Below, in pieces: positions 36,911 through 46,660 of a stretch of DNA of 64,000 bases. The translations under genes and the position numbers were made by a program. The notes beneath the pieces were generated by a model that did not search any database, was not told the origin of the DNA, and saw nothing but the letters and a program-made list of their open reading frames with translations. Within the stretch, counting starts at the first letter, position 1, and each line of letters starts with the position of its first letter. Origin of the DNA: Lacrimispora xylanisolvens (GTDB lineage Bacteria; Bacillota; Clostridia; Lachnospirales; Lachnospiraceae); NCBI GenBank assembly GCA_017084465.1, contig CP070896.1:4701501-4765500 (forward strand), in the 5' to 3' direction.

Positions 36911-37249
36911 ATGGCACAGGATCCTAATTTAGAGCACGATGAGATGGAACCCCAGGAGGAGATGACAGTAACACTGACCCTGGATGATGGATCGGAACTG
37001 GAGTGCGTTGTACTTACAATTTTCACAGCAAATGAGAGAGATTATATCGCTCTGCTTCCTATGGAAGGCGCTGAGGCAGAAGAGGGAGAAGTTTATCTGT
37101 ACCGTTATTCCGAAAGCGAAGACGGACAGCCAAATCTTGAAAATATCGAAGATGACGAAGAATATGAAATCGTTGCAGATGCCTTTGATCAGATGTTAGA
37201 CGAAGCAGAATATGATGAGCTTGTCGGCGAAGACGAGGAAGAAGAGTAA
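36911..37249 (+). CDS. DUF1292 protein
   Basis: A very acidic 112-residue protein with the DUF1292 core (MTVTLTLDDGSELECVVLTI, then YIALLPMEG and VYLYRYSE). Common and conserved in Bacillota, usually near alaS-like or ruvX genes, with no established function. The C-terminus is almost entirely Asp/Glu. GAGAGG precedes the ATG at 36911, and a hairpin terminator follows the stop. Confidence 0.88.
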   Translation: MAQDPNLEHDEMEPQEEMTVTLTLDDGSELECVVLTIFTANERDYIALLPMEGAEAEEGEVYLYRYSESEDGQPNLENIEDDEEYEIVADAFDQMLDEAEYDELVGEDEEEE

Positions 37250-37267
37250 AAAGTGAATTAAGAATGA

Positions 37268-37309
37268 AAAGTCGGGAAAGGTCCGGGATATGGAGCCGGT
37301 CCCGGCTTT
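37268..37309 (+). terminator. Terminator after the DUF1292 gene
   Basis: AAAGTCGGGA (37268-37277) pairs with TCCCGGCTTT (37300-37309), with one T-G pair. It is followed by a T-rich stretch. Confidence 0.75.
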
Positions 37310-37344
37310 TGATTTTATTGCATAGAAGAAAAGGAGAAGGAAGT

Positions 37345-37956
37345 ATGGATCGAACAGTTGATGCCAGAGGGCTTTTGTGCCCTCAGCCGGTTATCAGGGC
37401 AAAGGAAGCCATGAAAGATATGACGGAAGGGATTCTGACCATTCTCGTTGATAATGAGATTGCTGTTCAGAATGTAATGAAACTGGGAAATTATTCAGGA
37501 GTGAATCCTTCTTCCGCAAAGCTGTCAGAGAAAGAATATCAGATCCGGTTTTACATGGAAAAAGGAGCTGAGCCGGTACAGAAGAATACATTAGAAGAAT
37601 GTGCACCTGACAGCCGAAAGAAAGGTCTGGTTGCCGTACTTTCCTCTGACCAGATGGGAACCGGCAATGAAGAATTAGGCCGTATTCTGATGAAAGGCTT
37701 TGTGTATGCTCTGACCCAGCTGGAAGAACTCCCTGAAACCATACTGCTTTACAATGGAGGCGCCAGGCTGTCAGCCGAGGGCTCTTCCTCTCTGGAAGAT
37801 TTAAAGTCGCTGGAAGCTCAGGGAGTTGAGATTTTAACCTGTGGAACCTGTCTGAATTTTTATGAATTAACAGAAAAACTCAGCGTAGGAACCGTGACTA
37901 ACATGTATGAGATTACGGAAAAGATGGCAGGTGCCCGTCTTGTTATCCGGCCATAA
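37345..37956 (+). CDS. yedF: YedF-type selenium-metabolism protein (TusA-like plus DsrE-like)
   Basis: A 203-residue two-domain protein. The N-terminal TusA-like fold starts VDARGLLCPQPVIRAKEAM with the conserved CPQP motif. The C-terminal part resembles DsrE (VAVLSSDQMGTGNEELGRIL, then EILTCGTCLNFYEL). This fusion is the YedF family linked by genome co-occurrence to selenium metabolism. ATG 37345 follows GGAGAAGG. No selD, selU or other selenium gene is in the window. Confidence 0.87.
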   Translation: MDRTVDARGLLCPQPVIRAKEAMKDMTEGILTILVDNEIAVQNVMKLGNYSGVNPSSAKLSEKEYQIRFYMEKGAEPVQKNTLEECAPDSRKKGLVAVLSSDQMGTGNEELGRILMKGFVYALTQLEELPETILLYNGGARLSAEGSSSLEDLKSLEAQGVEILTCGTCLNFYELTEKLSVGTVTNMYEITEKMAGARLVIRP

Positions 37957-37962
37957 GACCTT

Positions 37963-38538
37963 TTAAAAGCTTTGGTATCTCAGGGAGATAGCCGGATTGC
38001 ATACCTTTAAATAGAGCTTATGCAGCAAAAAAGTACTTGAAAGAACAAAGAATATTTCAAGAGCTGAGCTGACAATTCCAGTCAGGAAAAAGAGTATCAC
38101 GGATACCACTGTGATAACGATCAGACTGAAGAAATAAGGGCGATAAACTGACTGATTCATGCAGGTAAGCTTCCAGGTCACCAGATAAAGACTGATTATG
38201 AGAGAGATGGAAGCTGCAAATGACAAAAATACATGAAGAACGGCATGAAAGGGCTGCGAATCAGGCAGATAAGGGATGGTAACTGCCAGGCCTAAAAGAA
38301 GGAGGGCTAATGTGGTAAATACCATCTCCTTTTTATTTCTGGGAAGTGTACGGATAATCTTTTTTAAAACATAATAAAAATAAGCACCAACAATGATACC
38401 CCATAAAAGAAACAGGTTTTTTCTGTCTGCCAGGCTTCCAAGAACGGAAAAATTAAGGGTGAACCAGTTGGTTCCCCAGGCAAACAGTATGGTATAGACA
38501 GGGATGATAATATAAGCGGTTATGGTTAATAAAGTCAT
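37963..38538 (-). CDS. Six-helix membrane protein, unknown function
   Basis: Not recognised. 191 residues with six predicted membrane helices (for example TLLTITAYIIIPVYTILFAW, FTTLALLLLGLAVTIPYL and LIVITVVSVILFFLTGI). A short basic loop RTLPRNKKE lies on the cytoplasmic side. GGAGGTG precedes ATG at 38538. It converges on yedF with only 6 bases between the stops. Upstream (5' side) lies the IS110 element, 190 bases away. Confidence 0.75.
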   Translation of the reverse strand: MTLLTITAYIIIPVYTILFAWGTNWFTLNFSVLGSLADRKNLFLLWGIIVGAYFYYVLKKIIRTLPRNKKEMVFTTLALLLLGLAVTIPYLPDSQPFHAVLHVFLSFAASISLIISLYLVTWKLTCMNQSVYRPYFFSLIVITVVSVILFFLTGIVSSALEIFFVLSSTFLLHKLYLKVCNPAISLRYQSF

Positions 38539-38728
38539 ATGGCACCTCCCGGATATTTCTTCTATTTAGTTTGCCACTAACTTGAAAAAATAACATAAAA
38601 TTATGGGGATTTTAAAAATAGACAGGAAGAGGAATTAGTGTGAAAGAAAGTAGAGGTCAGCCGAAAAGTGGCGCACTTAAACAAGCTGTCAAAAATGGCA
38701 ACTTTTAAAAGTGGATAATTAATGATGC

Positions 38729-40011
38729 TTAGGAAGCCTGTGGTTCTTTTGGTGGAGGATATAATCCTTCTCGTTCTAATAACTTCAGTGCTTGTTTGAT
38801 GGCCTTTGCTTTTTGTTTTTCAATTAAAGCTTCAGGCATATCGACTTTGTATAAATCGCTGGGATTCCACTCTTCGCCTGTAGACAACATTTGGTGGATT
38901 GCAGTAAGAATCATTCGAGCGATAGCAACAATGGCTCTTTTTTTGCCACGGCGTTTTGTAAGAGATTCATATTTCTTTTTGTAGTAAGGAGACTTTTCGG
39001 ATTTAACGGCTGCATGAGCACACTGTACTAATGCAGGTTTGAGATAAACTCCAGCACGTGTAATTCGAACAGATTTCTTCTTACCGCCAGATTCGTTACT
39101 GCCGGGGACTAAACCAGCCCAGCAGCACAAACGTTTTGAGGTAGAGAATTGAGACATATCAATACCTATTTCGGAAATGATAGTGATTGCACTATCACGT
39201 TTAACACCCGGAATAGTCATTAGAAACTGGATAGCATTTTCAAAATCAGTATCAGAAGAAAGTAAAGATTCTAACTCTCGGTCTATATCATTTATTTCAG
39301 CTGTGATATAATCCATGTGTGCGCGGACGAGGTGCATGCGATATTTTTTTGGGAATCAGTCATCTGATATCCTTCAATGGATTCAATTACAGCATCTTCT
39401 TTAGATTTGAGAGACCTAAGAAGTTTAGAAGCGATTACTTCATGATTGATAGAATTGTCTGACTGTTCAAGCAGGTAGTCAATGATGGATGTAGATGACT
39501 TCCCAAAGATATCGGAAACAACTGAATCTAATGCAACATTACACACAGTAAGAGCATTCTGATATCTATTCTTTTCACTGGAACGGCAGGAAACAAGCTT
39601 ATAGCGATACCTTGTAAACTCTCGTAAAATACGATTTTTTCTTACAGGGAATATAACTGCCTTTTACTAGTCCCAGACGGAACAAATCTCCAATCCACTT
39701 AGAGTCCTTGGTGTCATCCTTGTTACCTTTTACAGCTTTTACCCACTTTGGGTTGGCTATTGTAACATTGATTTCATCTTCAAGAAGGTTAAAGACAGGA
39801 ACCCAGTATTTACCAGTGGATTCCATGCAGACATAGCGGCATTCATTGTCAAGAAGCCACTGCTTGAATTCAAGTATAGAGTTATTAAAGGTGGAAAAGC
39901 GTTTCTTTTTTGGTAGTCAGGTTCTACTCCACCAGAAGTTTTAATAATTGTGGCAACGAGAAACGATTTGTGAACATCGACACCACAACAGTTTTGATAA
40001 GTAACTTTCAT
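38729..40011 (-). CDS. IS110-family transposase/recombinase (three frameshifts)
   Basis: About 426 residues when corrected. The N-terminal DEDD RuvC-like domain starts MKVTYQNCCGVDVHKSFLVA, with the first catalytic Asp in GVDVHK, then CMESTGKYWVP. The C-terminal Transposase_20 domain has FLMTIPGVKRDSAITIISEI and CCWAGLVPGSNESGGKKKS, containing the serine used in strand exchange. Breaks in T6 39908-39913, T6 39635-39640 and T7 39344-39350 (plus-strand runs) split it into four frames. All are homopolymer changes, so the gene was probably intact. GGAG precedes ATG at 40011. Confidence 0.9.
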
Positions 40012-40270
40012 GGTCGAACTCCTTTCTTGAGTAAGATTAAGAAGCCATTGACTGAACTGCCACACAATTTAACCAAGGCGTTAAAACAATTCTTAGTGTA
40101 CGGACTGGTAGTACCACTTATTTGTGCTTGAAAAGGCAGGACTTACACTGATTAAAATGCTGTCTAAAACGAGAAAGAATTTACAACTCCTCCTTCCGTG
40201 CTTTGTAGTGTAGCTTCTTAAAGCTATTATCTCATGGAGTAGAGGTTTTGAAAATCTTTCATTACTATTT
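40012..40270 (-). ncRNA. Candidate bridge-RNA region of the IS110 element
   Basis: IS110 elements carry a bridge RNA in the non-coding end 5' of the recombinase. Here 250 bases precede the gene. AGTGTA (40095-40100) and TACACT (40144-40149) form a stem enclosing about 43 nt, including the small palindrome TGGTA-G-TACCA (around 40107-40117). A second perfect hairpin is TAGCTT/AAGCTA (40211-40216/40221-40226). Guide loops cannot be assigned without the insertion boundaries. Confidence 0.4.
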
Positions 40271-40274
40271 GTGC

Positions 40275-40290
40275 CGCGCCCGAAGGCGCG
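40275..40290. repeat. G+C-rich palindrome next to the IS element
   Basis: CGCGCC (40275-40280) pairs with GGCGCG (40285-40290) around a CGAA loop. Its G+C content is far above that of its surroundings. It lies 17 bases before the next start codon. Confidence 0.55.
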
Positions 40291-40306
40291 CGGAATGGAG
40301 ATTAAA

Positions 40307-41710
40307 ATGATTCAATTACCGGATAAATTTGTGGAAAAGATGAAAGGATTGCTGGGGGATGAATACGATGCTTTCTTAAAAAGCTATGAGGAGGACCGGG
40401 CCCTGGGACTCAGAATTAACCCGTTAAAAGCAGACCCAGGGGAATTTATCCGCCAATCTCCTTTTTTATCTGAACCAGTCCCCTGGGCATCGGAAGGCTT
40501 CTATTATCAGGCAGGACAGCGTCCCGGAAAGCATCCATATCATGAAGCCGGTGTTTACTACATTCAGGAACCAAGTGCCATGGCAGTGGTAGAGCTTTTA
40601 GATCCAAAGCCAGGAGAAAAAATTCTTGATCTGTGTGCAGCTCCCGGCGGAAAAACAACCCATATTGCTGGTAAATTAAAAGGAGAAGGATTTTTGCTGA
40701 GCAACGAGATTCATCCTGCCAGGGCAAAGATTCTTGCCCAGAATGTGGAGCGTATGGGAATACGTAATTCTGTTGTTACCAATGAAGATTCTCATTCGCT
40801 GTCCCTTAAATTCCCCGAATTTTTTGATCGTATCGTGGTGGATGCACCCTGCTCTGGAGAAGGAATGTTTCGAAAGGATGAGGCTGCCAGACTGGAATGG
40901 AGCCCGGATCACGTGGAAGCCTGTGCCCGGAGGCAGGAGGAAATTCTTGAAAATGCTGCCGGAATGTTAAAAACAGGAGGTACCATGGTCTATTCCACCT
41001 GTACCTTTTCTCCCGAGGAAAATGAGCAGGTGATCGAATCGTTTCTGATATCCCACCCTGATTTTTCCGTTGCGGACAGGGGGGAACGCCCTGGGCTTTC
41101 TCATGGCATGCCGAAGTGGAGTAAGTACGGATCAGAAGACTTAAAAAAGACATTCCGCATCTGGCCTCATAAGTCAGAAGGGGAAGGTCATTATCTGGCT
41201 GTATTAAAAAGAGATGGGGATAAGGTGCCTGAGAGAAAAAGATCCTGTCCTTCGTATTTAAAGGATAAAGCTGTCTGGAAAGAGGTAGAATTATTTTTAA
41301 AGGAACTGCTTACAGATCCGGAGGTTTTTTTAGACAGAAAAGAATATATCCTGTTTGGAGAACAGCTCTATCTTCTTCCGCCGGAGATGATTGATTTAAA
41401 GGGGATTAAAGTAATCCGTCCGGGGCTTCACATGGGTACCATTAAAAAGAACCGGTTTGAACCTTCCCATGCACTGGCTCTTTCCTTAAAAAAAGAGGAG
41501 GTTCTTTCCTGGGCAGAGATACCTGCAGATCATGAGGACATAGTGAAATATTTAAAAGGACAGACACTTCCAGCCCCATTTTCCTGGCCAGTCAAACTGG
41601 ATAAGAAAGGCTGGGTGCTGGTTGTGACAGATGGTTATTCCATTGGGTTTGCAAAACTGGCCGCTGGAATTCTTAAAAATCATTATCCCAAAGGCCTTCG
41701 GTGGATGTAA
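40307..41710 (+). CDS. RsmF/YebU-type rRNA cytosine-C5 methyltransferase
   Basis: A 467-residue NOL1/NOP2/Sun-family enzyme methylating C5 of cytosines in 16S rRNA. The SAM-binding motif is ILDLCAAPGGKTTHIAG (about residue 108). The catalytic cysteines are in VDAPCSGEGMFR and VYSTCTFSPEENE. The C-terminal 130 residues form a PUA-like RNA-binding extension, separating RsmF-like from RsmB-like members. ATG 40307 has an GGAATGGAG-type site upstream. Its last 38 bases overlap the convergent pseudouridine synthase gene. Confidence 0.9.
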   Translation: MIQLPDKFVEKMKGLLGDEYDAFLKSYEEDRALGLRINPLKADPGEFIRQSPFLSEPVPWASEGFYYQAGQRPGKHPYHEAGVYYIQEPSAMAVVELLDPKPGEKILDLCAAPGGKTTHIAGKLKGEGFLLSNEIHPARAKILAQNVERMGIRNSVVTNEDSHSLSLKFPEFFDRIVVDAPCSGEGMFRKDEAARLEWSPDHVEACARRQEEILENAAGMLKTGGTMVYSTCTFSPEENEQVIESFLISHPDFSVADRGERPGLSHGMPKWSKYGSEDLKKTFRIWPHKSEGEGHYLAVLKRDGDKVPERKRSCPSYLKDKAVWKEVELFLKELLTDPEVFLDRKEYILFGEQLYLLPPEMIDLKGIKVIRPGLHMGTIKKNRFEPSHALALSLKKEEVLSWAEIPADHEDIVKYLKGQTLPAPFSWPVKLDKKGWVLVVTDGYSIGFAKLAAGILKNHYPKGLRWM

Positions 41711-42595
41711 CGCCAATAAACTGCATATCTTCCGGTAGAGCTGCCTCAAAAAACAGGGGAACTCTGGTGACCGGATGGATAAAATCCAGTCGGAAGGAGT
41801 GGAGTGCCTGGCGATTAATGTAACGGTAATCCGGATTGTAAAGAAAATCACCTGGCAGTGGGTGTCCGATGGATTTTAGATGAACCCGGATCTGGTGAGT
41901 TCGTCCGGTCTCCAGTCGAAGCCCTGCAAGGGAGTGTCCTGTGACGGGATCATAAAAAAGACGGCAAAAAAAGGTCTTTGCCGGGTCGCCGTTAACTGGA
42001 TCAATACAACGCTCAATGGTAGAATCGTGGGTTCTGGCTATGGGTGAGTCAATGATTCCCTCCTTTGGAAGTTCACCCTGGACCACAGCAAGATACCGTC
42101 TGTGAATTTCATGCTTTTTACCATGTCAGACAGGATACAGGCACTTAAAGGATTTTTGGCAATAATTAAGAGGCCGGTGGTATCACGGTCCAGCCAGTTA
42201 ATGGCACGGAAGGTAAAAGCCTCCTGTTTATTTTGGAAATACCATGCCAGTCCATTGGCCAGGGTATTATCAAAATTCCCCTGGGAGGGGTGAATGGGAA
42301 CGCCCGCCGCTTTGTTAATAACCAGAAGATGCTCATCCTCAAATAAAATGTCAATGGGCATCTCAGTGGGTACGATATTTTCAGAATCTTTTTCATCGGG
42401 AAAGGTGATGGTAAGTACCTCTCCTTTTGCAGGTCTGTAAGTGGTGTATACTGTCCTGCCTCCGGCTGTGATTTCATTCTCCGTATTGCGTAAGCGCCGG
42501 ATCAGGCTTTGGGAGTATCCCTGGTCTGATAGAAACTGTCCTATGGTTTTGGAGTCGAAAGCCTCTGTGATTAAGTAATTTATGGTCATTTTCAT
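41673..42595 (-). CDS. RluA/RluD-family RNA pseudouridine synthase (one frameshift)
   Basis: An N-terminal S4 RNA-binding domain (QFLSDQGYSQSLIRRLRNTE, residues about 17-75) is followed by the pseudouridine synthase domain. The catalytic Asp is in NWLDRDTTGLLIIAK, where the family usually has RLDKDTSG. After correction of the T5 run at 42115-42119 (one base missing) the frame continues HEIHRRYLAVVQGEL and on through LRLETGRTHQIRVHL. About 307 residues. The RNA site modified cannot be read from the sequence. Confidence 0.9.
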
Positions 42596-42683
42596 AAACC
42601 GATTCTATCATGAGGGAACATGATTGACAAGAAGCAACTTGCGTGTATAATTAATTTGTAAAAATGGAAAGGGGGGATATCAG

Positions 42684-42953
42684 ATGTTTAATGAAGAAAC
42701 GTATGAGGAATTAGAAGCAGAGTTTGAGAAATACCATATTGAGGAAGAAGTAGAAGAGGTTTTGCTTGATCTTGCAGAAGCACTGGCAGATAAGGGAATT
42801 CTGGATAAAGAATTGAATTTGACGGAATCCTATGGTAAGACACAGATCTATGCAACCGGAATCTGCACTGACGAAGATGGTGAGGTCAGTGTTTTGGTTA
42901 AACACATAAAGATTGGCAAAAAAGATTTTGAAATCAATGATTATTTCCTATAA
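42684..42953 (+). CDS. Small acidic hypothetical protein, 89 aa
   Basis: Not recognised. It is rich in Glu (ETYEELEAEFEKYHIEEEVE), then LLDLAEALADKGILDKELN, with a beta-rich end ICTDEDGEVSVLVKHIKIGK. A strong ribosome site (AAGGGGGG) precedes ATG 42684. It lies 31 bases before a YitT gene and may be co-transcribed with it. Confidence 0.65.
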   Translation: MFNEETYEELEAEFEKYHIEEEVEEVLLDLAEALADKGILDKELNLTESYGKTQIYATGICTDEDGEVSVLVKHIKIGKKDFEINDYFL

Positions 42954-42984
42954 ATAATCAAAAGAGAAACGGAGGCAGTACAAC

Positions 42985-43865
42985 ATGATGGGAGACCGTG
43001 ATAAATACTCCCCCAAAGAGCTTGGCATTGATTTGCTGTGTGATCTTGTGGGAGCACTTTTATTTAATGTGGGAATCTATAACTTTGCTGTTAATGCACA
43101 GTTTGCACCAGTGGGAGTATCAGGTATTGCATTAATTTTGCGTTATCTGTTCGGATTGCCTATGGGTATTACCAGCATTGTATTAAATATCCCCATTATA
43201 CTGGTCAGCTATAAACTTTTGGGACGAGGCTTTCTTCTGCGTTCTATGAAAAGCATGCTGATCTTTGCACTGGTACTGGATTATGTTGTTCCCATGTTTC
43301 CTGCCTATCAGGGCAATCCTCTCTACGCATCGGCGTGTACCGGGATTTTTTCAGGGCTTGGTTTAACCCTGGTATATTTAAGAAACGGTTCCACTGGAGG
43401 AACTGATTTCCTTGTTATGGCAATCAGAAAGATATTTCCTCATCTTACCATCGGCAAGATCTCCCTTGTGGTGGATGCCGTAGTAATAATAGCGGGCGGA
43501 CTGGTGTTTCGAAATGTGGATGCGGTCATACTTGGCCTGGTTTCCTCCATCGTGACCACCATGGTGATTGATAAAATCATGTATGGTCTGGGTGCCGGCA
43601 AACTGGTATTTGTGGTTACCTCTCCCATGAAGAGGAGGTAGCATGTAAAATCGAAGAAGCAACAGGCAGAGGCTGCACCTTTTTAAAAGGCCAGGGGTCT
43701 TTTACCAAAGATGAAAAAAATGTGGTTATGTGCGCATGCAACAATTCTCAGGTGGTCTCCATCCGTAGAGCAATTCATGAAACGGACAAGGATGCATTCC
43801 TGATCATAACCGATTCCAACGAAGTTTATGGGGAAGGCTTTAAACCCATAAGCGGACAGTTTTAA
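42985..43865 (+). CDS. YitT-family membrane protein with DUF2179 domain (one frameshift)
   Basis: About 293 residues. Five to six hydrophobic helices form the YitT membrane core (LLFNVGIYNFAVNAQFAPVG, then RNGSTGGTDFLVMAIRKIF). The DUF2179 cytoplasmic domain follows, visible once one base is added to the C3 run at 43624-43626: HEEEVACKIEEATGRGCTFL and onward to GEGFKPISGQF. The function of YitT proteins is unknown. A second paralogue lies at 47532. Confidence 0.85.
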
Positions 43866-43882
43866 CAGATAAAAAGCAGAGT

Positions 43883-43922
43883 GGAAAGGAGCGCATCACT
43901 GGTTCATATGCTTCTCCTTTCC
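43883..43922. terminator. Hairpin between the YitT gene and dinB
   Basis: GGAAAGGAG (43883-43891) pairs with CTCCTTTCC (43914-43922). It overlaps the last codons of dinB on the minus strand, so any terminator role is for the YitT gene. Confidence 0.45.
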
Positions 43923-45140
43923 AGCTGCATGATCCACCATCCGGTCTTTCTTTAAAAAACTGGCTCTTTTTACGCTGTCAGTGCCAAATTTGCTGCGGAT
44001 ATGATCCACAGCTTTTTCCATCTCTTTCATCTTTTTTGATTGTTCCGATTCAAATAAGTTCATCTGCAAATATCCCTCATCTGAAATCTTCGTGGCGCGC
44101 ACACCCAAAAGACGAAGGGGCGTCCGGTCCCAGAATTCTTCCAGCAGTCTGCAGGCGTGTTCATAAATAAGAGTAGTGGAATCCGTGGGGCAGTTTAAGG
44201 TAGTCTGATGGGTGGTGGTATGAAAATCCCAATCCTTAATCTCCACACAGACACAGTCGCACAACACATGATCTCTGCGCAACCTGGCACCCACTGTTTC
44301 GCTTAAGGATAAAAGAATGGATCGGGCTGTCTCCATGTCTTCCACGTCTCTTGACAAAGTTGTGCTGTTTCCATACCCCTTATTCACTGGTTCCCGGTAG
44401 CCAACCGGAGAGGTGTCAATCCCGCAGGCATAGTCGTGGATTAATCCCGCATATTTTTCTCCCAGCAGGTGTTTTAAATATTTTACATCACAGGCAGCCA
44501 GCTGTCCGATGGTATGAATGCCCATCCCCTCAAGCTTTTGCTTTGCGGAATGTCCTACAAAAAACAGTTCTCCTACAGGAAGAGGCCACATCTTGGTTTC
44601 AATCTCATGAGCAAACAGCGTGTGGCAGAGGTTGGGCTTTTTAAAATCCGAAGCCATCTTGGCCAGCAGCTTATTGGGCGCAATTCCCATATTCACCGTA
44701 AATTTCAGCTCCTGAAAGACCCTCTCCCGTATGAGATTGGCTGTATCAATGGGAGATCCGAACAGATGGATGGTGGAAGTCATATCAAGAAAGGCTTCGT
44801 CAATGCTGAACTGCTCAATGTCCGGTGTATAGTCAGACAAAAGATCCATCAGTCTTTTGGAATATTCCAGATAGATATCAAAGCGGGCAGGAACCACTGT
44901 AAGCCCCGGACATTTGCGAAGAGCCTGGGCAATGGGTTCTCCGGTTATAATTCCATATTCTTTGGCAGGCGTGGATTTCGCCAGCACGATCCCGTGTCTT
45001 GACTGGGCATCACCGCCGACTGCAGAGGGGATGGTGCGCAAATCAAGAGCTTCCGGGTCCTGCCTTAAGCGGTCTGCAGATTCCCAGCTTAAAAATGCAG
45101 AGTTAACATCAATATGGAAGATAAGAGGCTCCGTTGACAT
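43896..45140 (-). CDS. dinB: DNA polymerase IV (Y family)
   Basis: An error-prone translesion polymerase of 414 residues. Catalytic acidic residues lie in FHIDVNSAFLSWES and EQFSIDEAFLDMT, with the Y-family palm motif GIAPNKLLAKMASDFKKPN and helix-hairpin-helix region LPVGELFFVGHSAKQKLEG. AAAGGAG precedes ATG at 45140. The gene runs opposite to its neighbours. No LexA box is evident just upstream, so SOS control cannot be claimed. Confidence 0.92.
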   Translation of the reverse strand: MSTEPLIFHIDVNSAFLSWESADRLRQDPEALDLRTIPSAVGGDAQSRHGIVLAKSTPAKEYGIITGEPIAQALRKCPGLTVVPARFDIYLEYSKRLMDLLSDYTPDIEQFSIDEAFLDMTSTIHLFGSPIDTANLIRERVFQELKFTVNMGIAPNKLLAKMASDFKKPNLCHTLFAHEIETKMWPLPVGELFFVGHSAKQKLEGMGIHTIGQLAACDVKYLKHLLGEKYAGLIHDYACGIDTSPVGYREPVNKGYGNSTTLSRDVEDMETARSILLSLSETVGARLRRDHVLCDCVCVEIKDWDFHTTTHQTTLNCPTDSTTLIYEHACRLLEEFWDRTPLRLLGVRATKISDEGYLQMNLFESEQSKKMKEMEKAVDHIRSKFGTDSVKRASFLKKDRMVDHAAGKEKHMNQ

Positions 45141-45254
45141 ATCCGATTCTCCTTTTTTTCTTTTATTATACCGAAAATACGTTCGAAATGTAAAGGGGAA
45201 TAATAAAAAAATACGCGGAATAGGATAAAATAAAGTCTAGGGGGAGGCTCTTTT

Positions 45255-46576
45255 ATGAGGCATGCCAAAGGAATACTCCTGGCAGCAGCAGGAATCGTCA
45301 TTGTTTCCTTTATGGGAACGTTTGCGGTGAAGCTGGCAGAAAAAGAGACCATTAAAAACCATACATCAGTGACTTCAGAAAAAATGGATCATAAGACACA
45401 AATTGAGACAACCGACGAACTCAATCTTTATGCTCAGTCAGCAGTATTAATGGATGCCTCAACCAACCGGATTTTATATGGAAAAAACGAGGAGCTGGTG
45501 CGCCCCATGGCCAGTACGACTAAGATCATGACCTGTATTATCGCTCTTGAAAACGGCAATCTGTCAGATCCGGTTGCTGCCACCCAGAATGCGGCTAACC
45601 AGCCCAAGGTTCATCTGGGAGTCTATAAAGGAGAGACCATCTATTTAAAAGATCTGCTCTACAGTCTGATGCTTGAATCACACAACGATGCAGCCATGAT
45701 GATAGCGGAGCATGTAGGAGGAAGCAGAGAGGGGTTTGCTAAACTCATGAATCAGAAAGCAAAAGAGCTGGGTTGCAGCAATACTTACTTTATTACTCCC
45801 AACGGTCTGGATGCGAAGGAAGAGAATGACGGAGAAATAAAAGAACATTCTACCACAGCGGCCGATTTAGCCAGGATTATGAATTACTGCATTGGAAATT
45901 CCCCGAAAAGCAAAGAATTTTGGAAATAACAGGTACCCAGAGCTATTATTTTACAGATGTTGATGGGAAAAGATCCTTTAGCTGCACAAACCACAATGCT
46001 CTTTTAAGCTCTATGAGCGGGGCGTTCTCAGGAAAAACAGGGTTTACCGGTGGTGCAGGCTATTCTTATGTAGGATCCGTGAAAAGTGATGGAAGAATTT
46101 TTACCATAGCCCTGTTAGGGTGCGGCTGGCCTCCTCACAAAACCTGGAAATGGTCTGACGCCAGAAAACTCTTTCAGTACGGTATGGATCGTTTTCATTA
46201 CCGGGATGTATATGAAGAAGTACCCATGCCAGACGTGCTGATTAATGAGGGAATTCCCTTATCAGGAGGGCTTGACAAGCCGGTTTTCATCGCCAGTTCC
46301 ATGGCAGAAGACAGGGAGAAAAGTGTTAAACTCCTGTTGGCAGATGATGAGAAGGTCACTGTGAAGACCAGCATTCCAGATAAGATAGAGGCCCCTGTTA
46401 AAAAAGGACAGAAAATAGGGTCAGTTACATATTGGTTAAACAACAAGCCAGTGAAAGAATATCCGGTTTATTTAACGGGAGGAACCAAACGACTGACTGT
46501 TATCTGGTGCCTTAAAAATATGGTTACCCGTTATCTTTCCATGCCTGGTTTTTCCCAAATACTGACTTCCTCTTAA
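45255..46576 (+). CDS. D-alanyl-D-alanine carboxypeptidase, DacF type (one frameshift)
   Basis: A low-molecular-weight penicillin-binding protein of about 440 residues with one N-terminal helix (GILLAAAGIVIVSFMGTFAV). The active serine is in MASTTKIMTCIIAL (SxxK), SxN in LESHNDAAMM and the KTG box in SGKTGFTGGAGY. The frame breaks at a T4 run 45918-45921 where one T is missing; correction joins KEF to LEITGTQSYYFTD. The C-terminal PBP5_C-like domain follows. It would trim the terminal D-alanine from stem peptides. Confidence 0.92.
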
Positions 46577-46660
46577 CGGAATCTTATGATATACTTGACA
46601 AAAATACAATTCCTTTTGATGAGAGATATGGTGCAAAAGGAATGGGAGGAAATAATAAAA

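Larger units (their letters stand above)
38640..40270 (-). mobile_element. IS110-family insertion sequence (ends approximate)
   Basis: The transposase at 38729-40011 with a 5' non-coding stretch of about 250 bases (40012-40270) and a short 3' stretch is the layout of IS110 elements. They lack long terminal inverted repeats, so the ends cannot be fixed from sequence alone. Genes on either side (membrane protein gene, RNA methyltransferase) are unrelated to it. A G+C-rich palindrome lies immediately beyond the left (5') end at 40275-40290. Confidence 0.7.
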
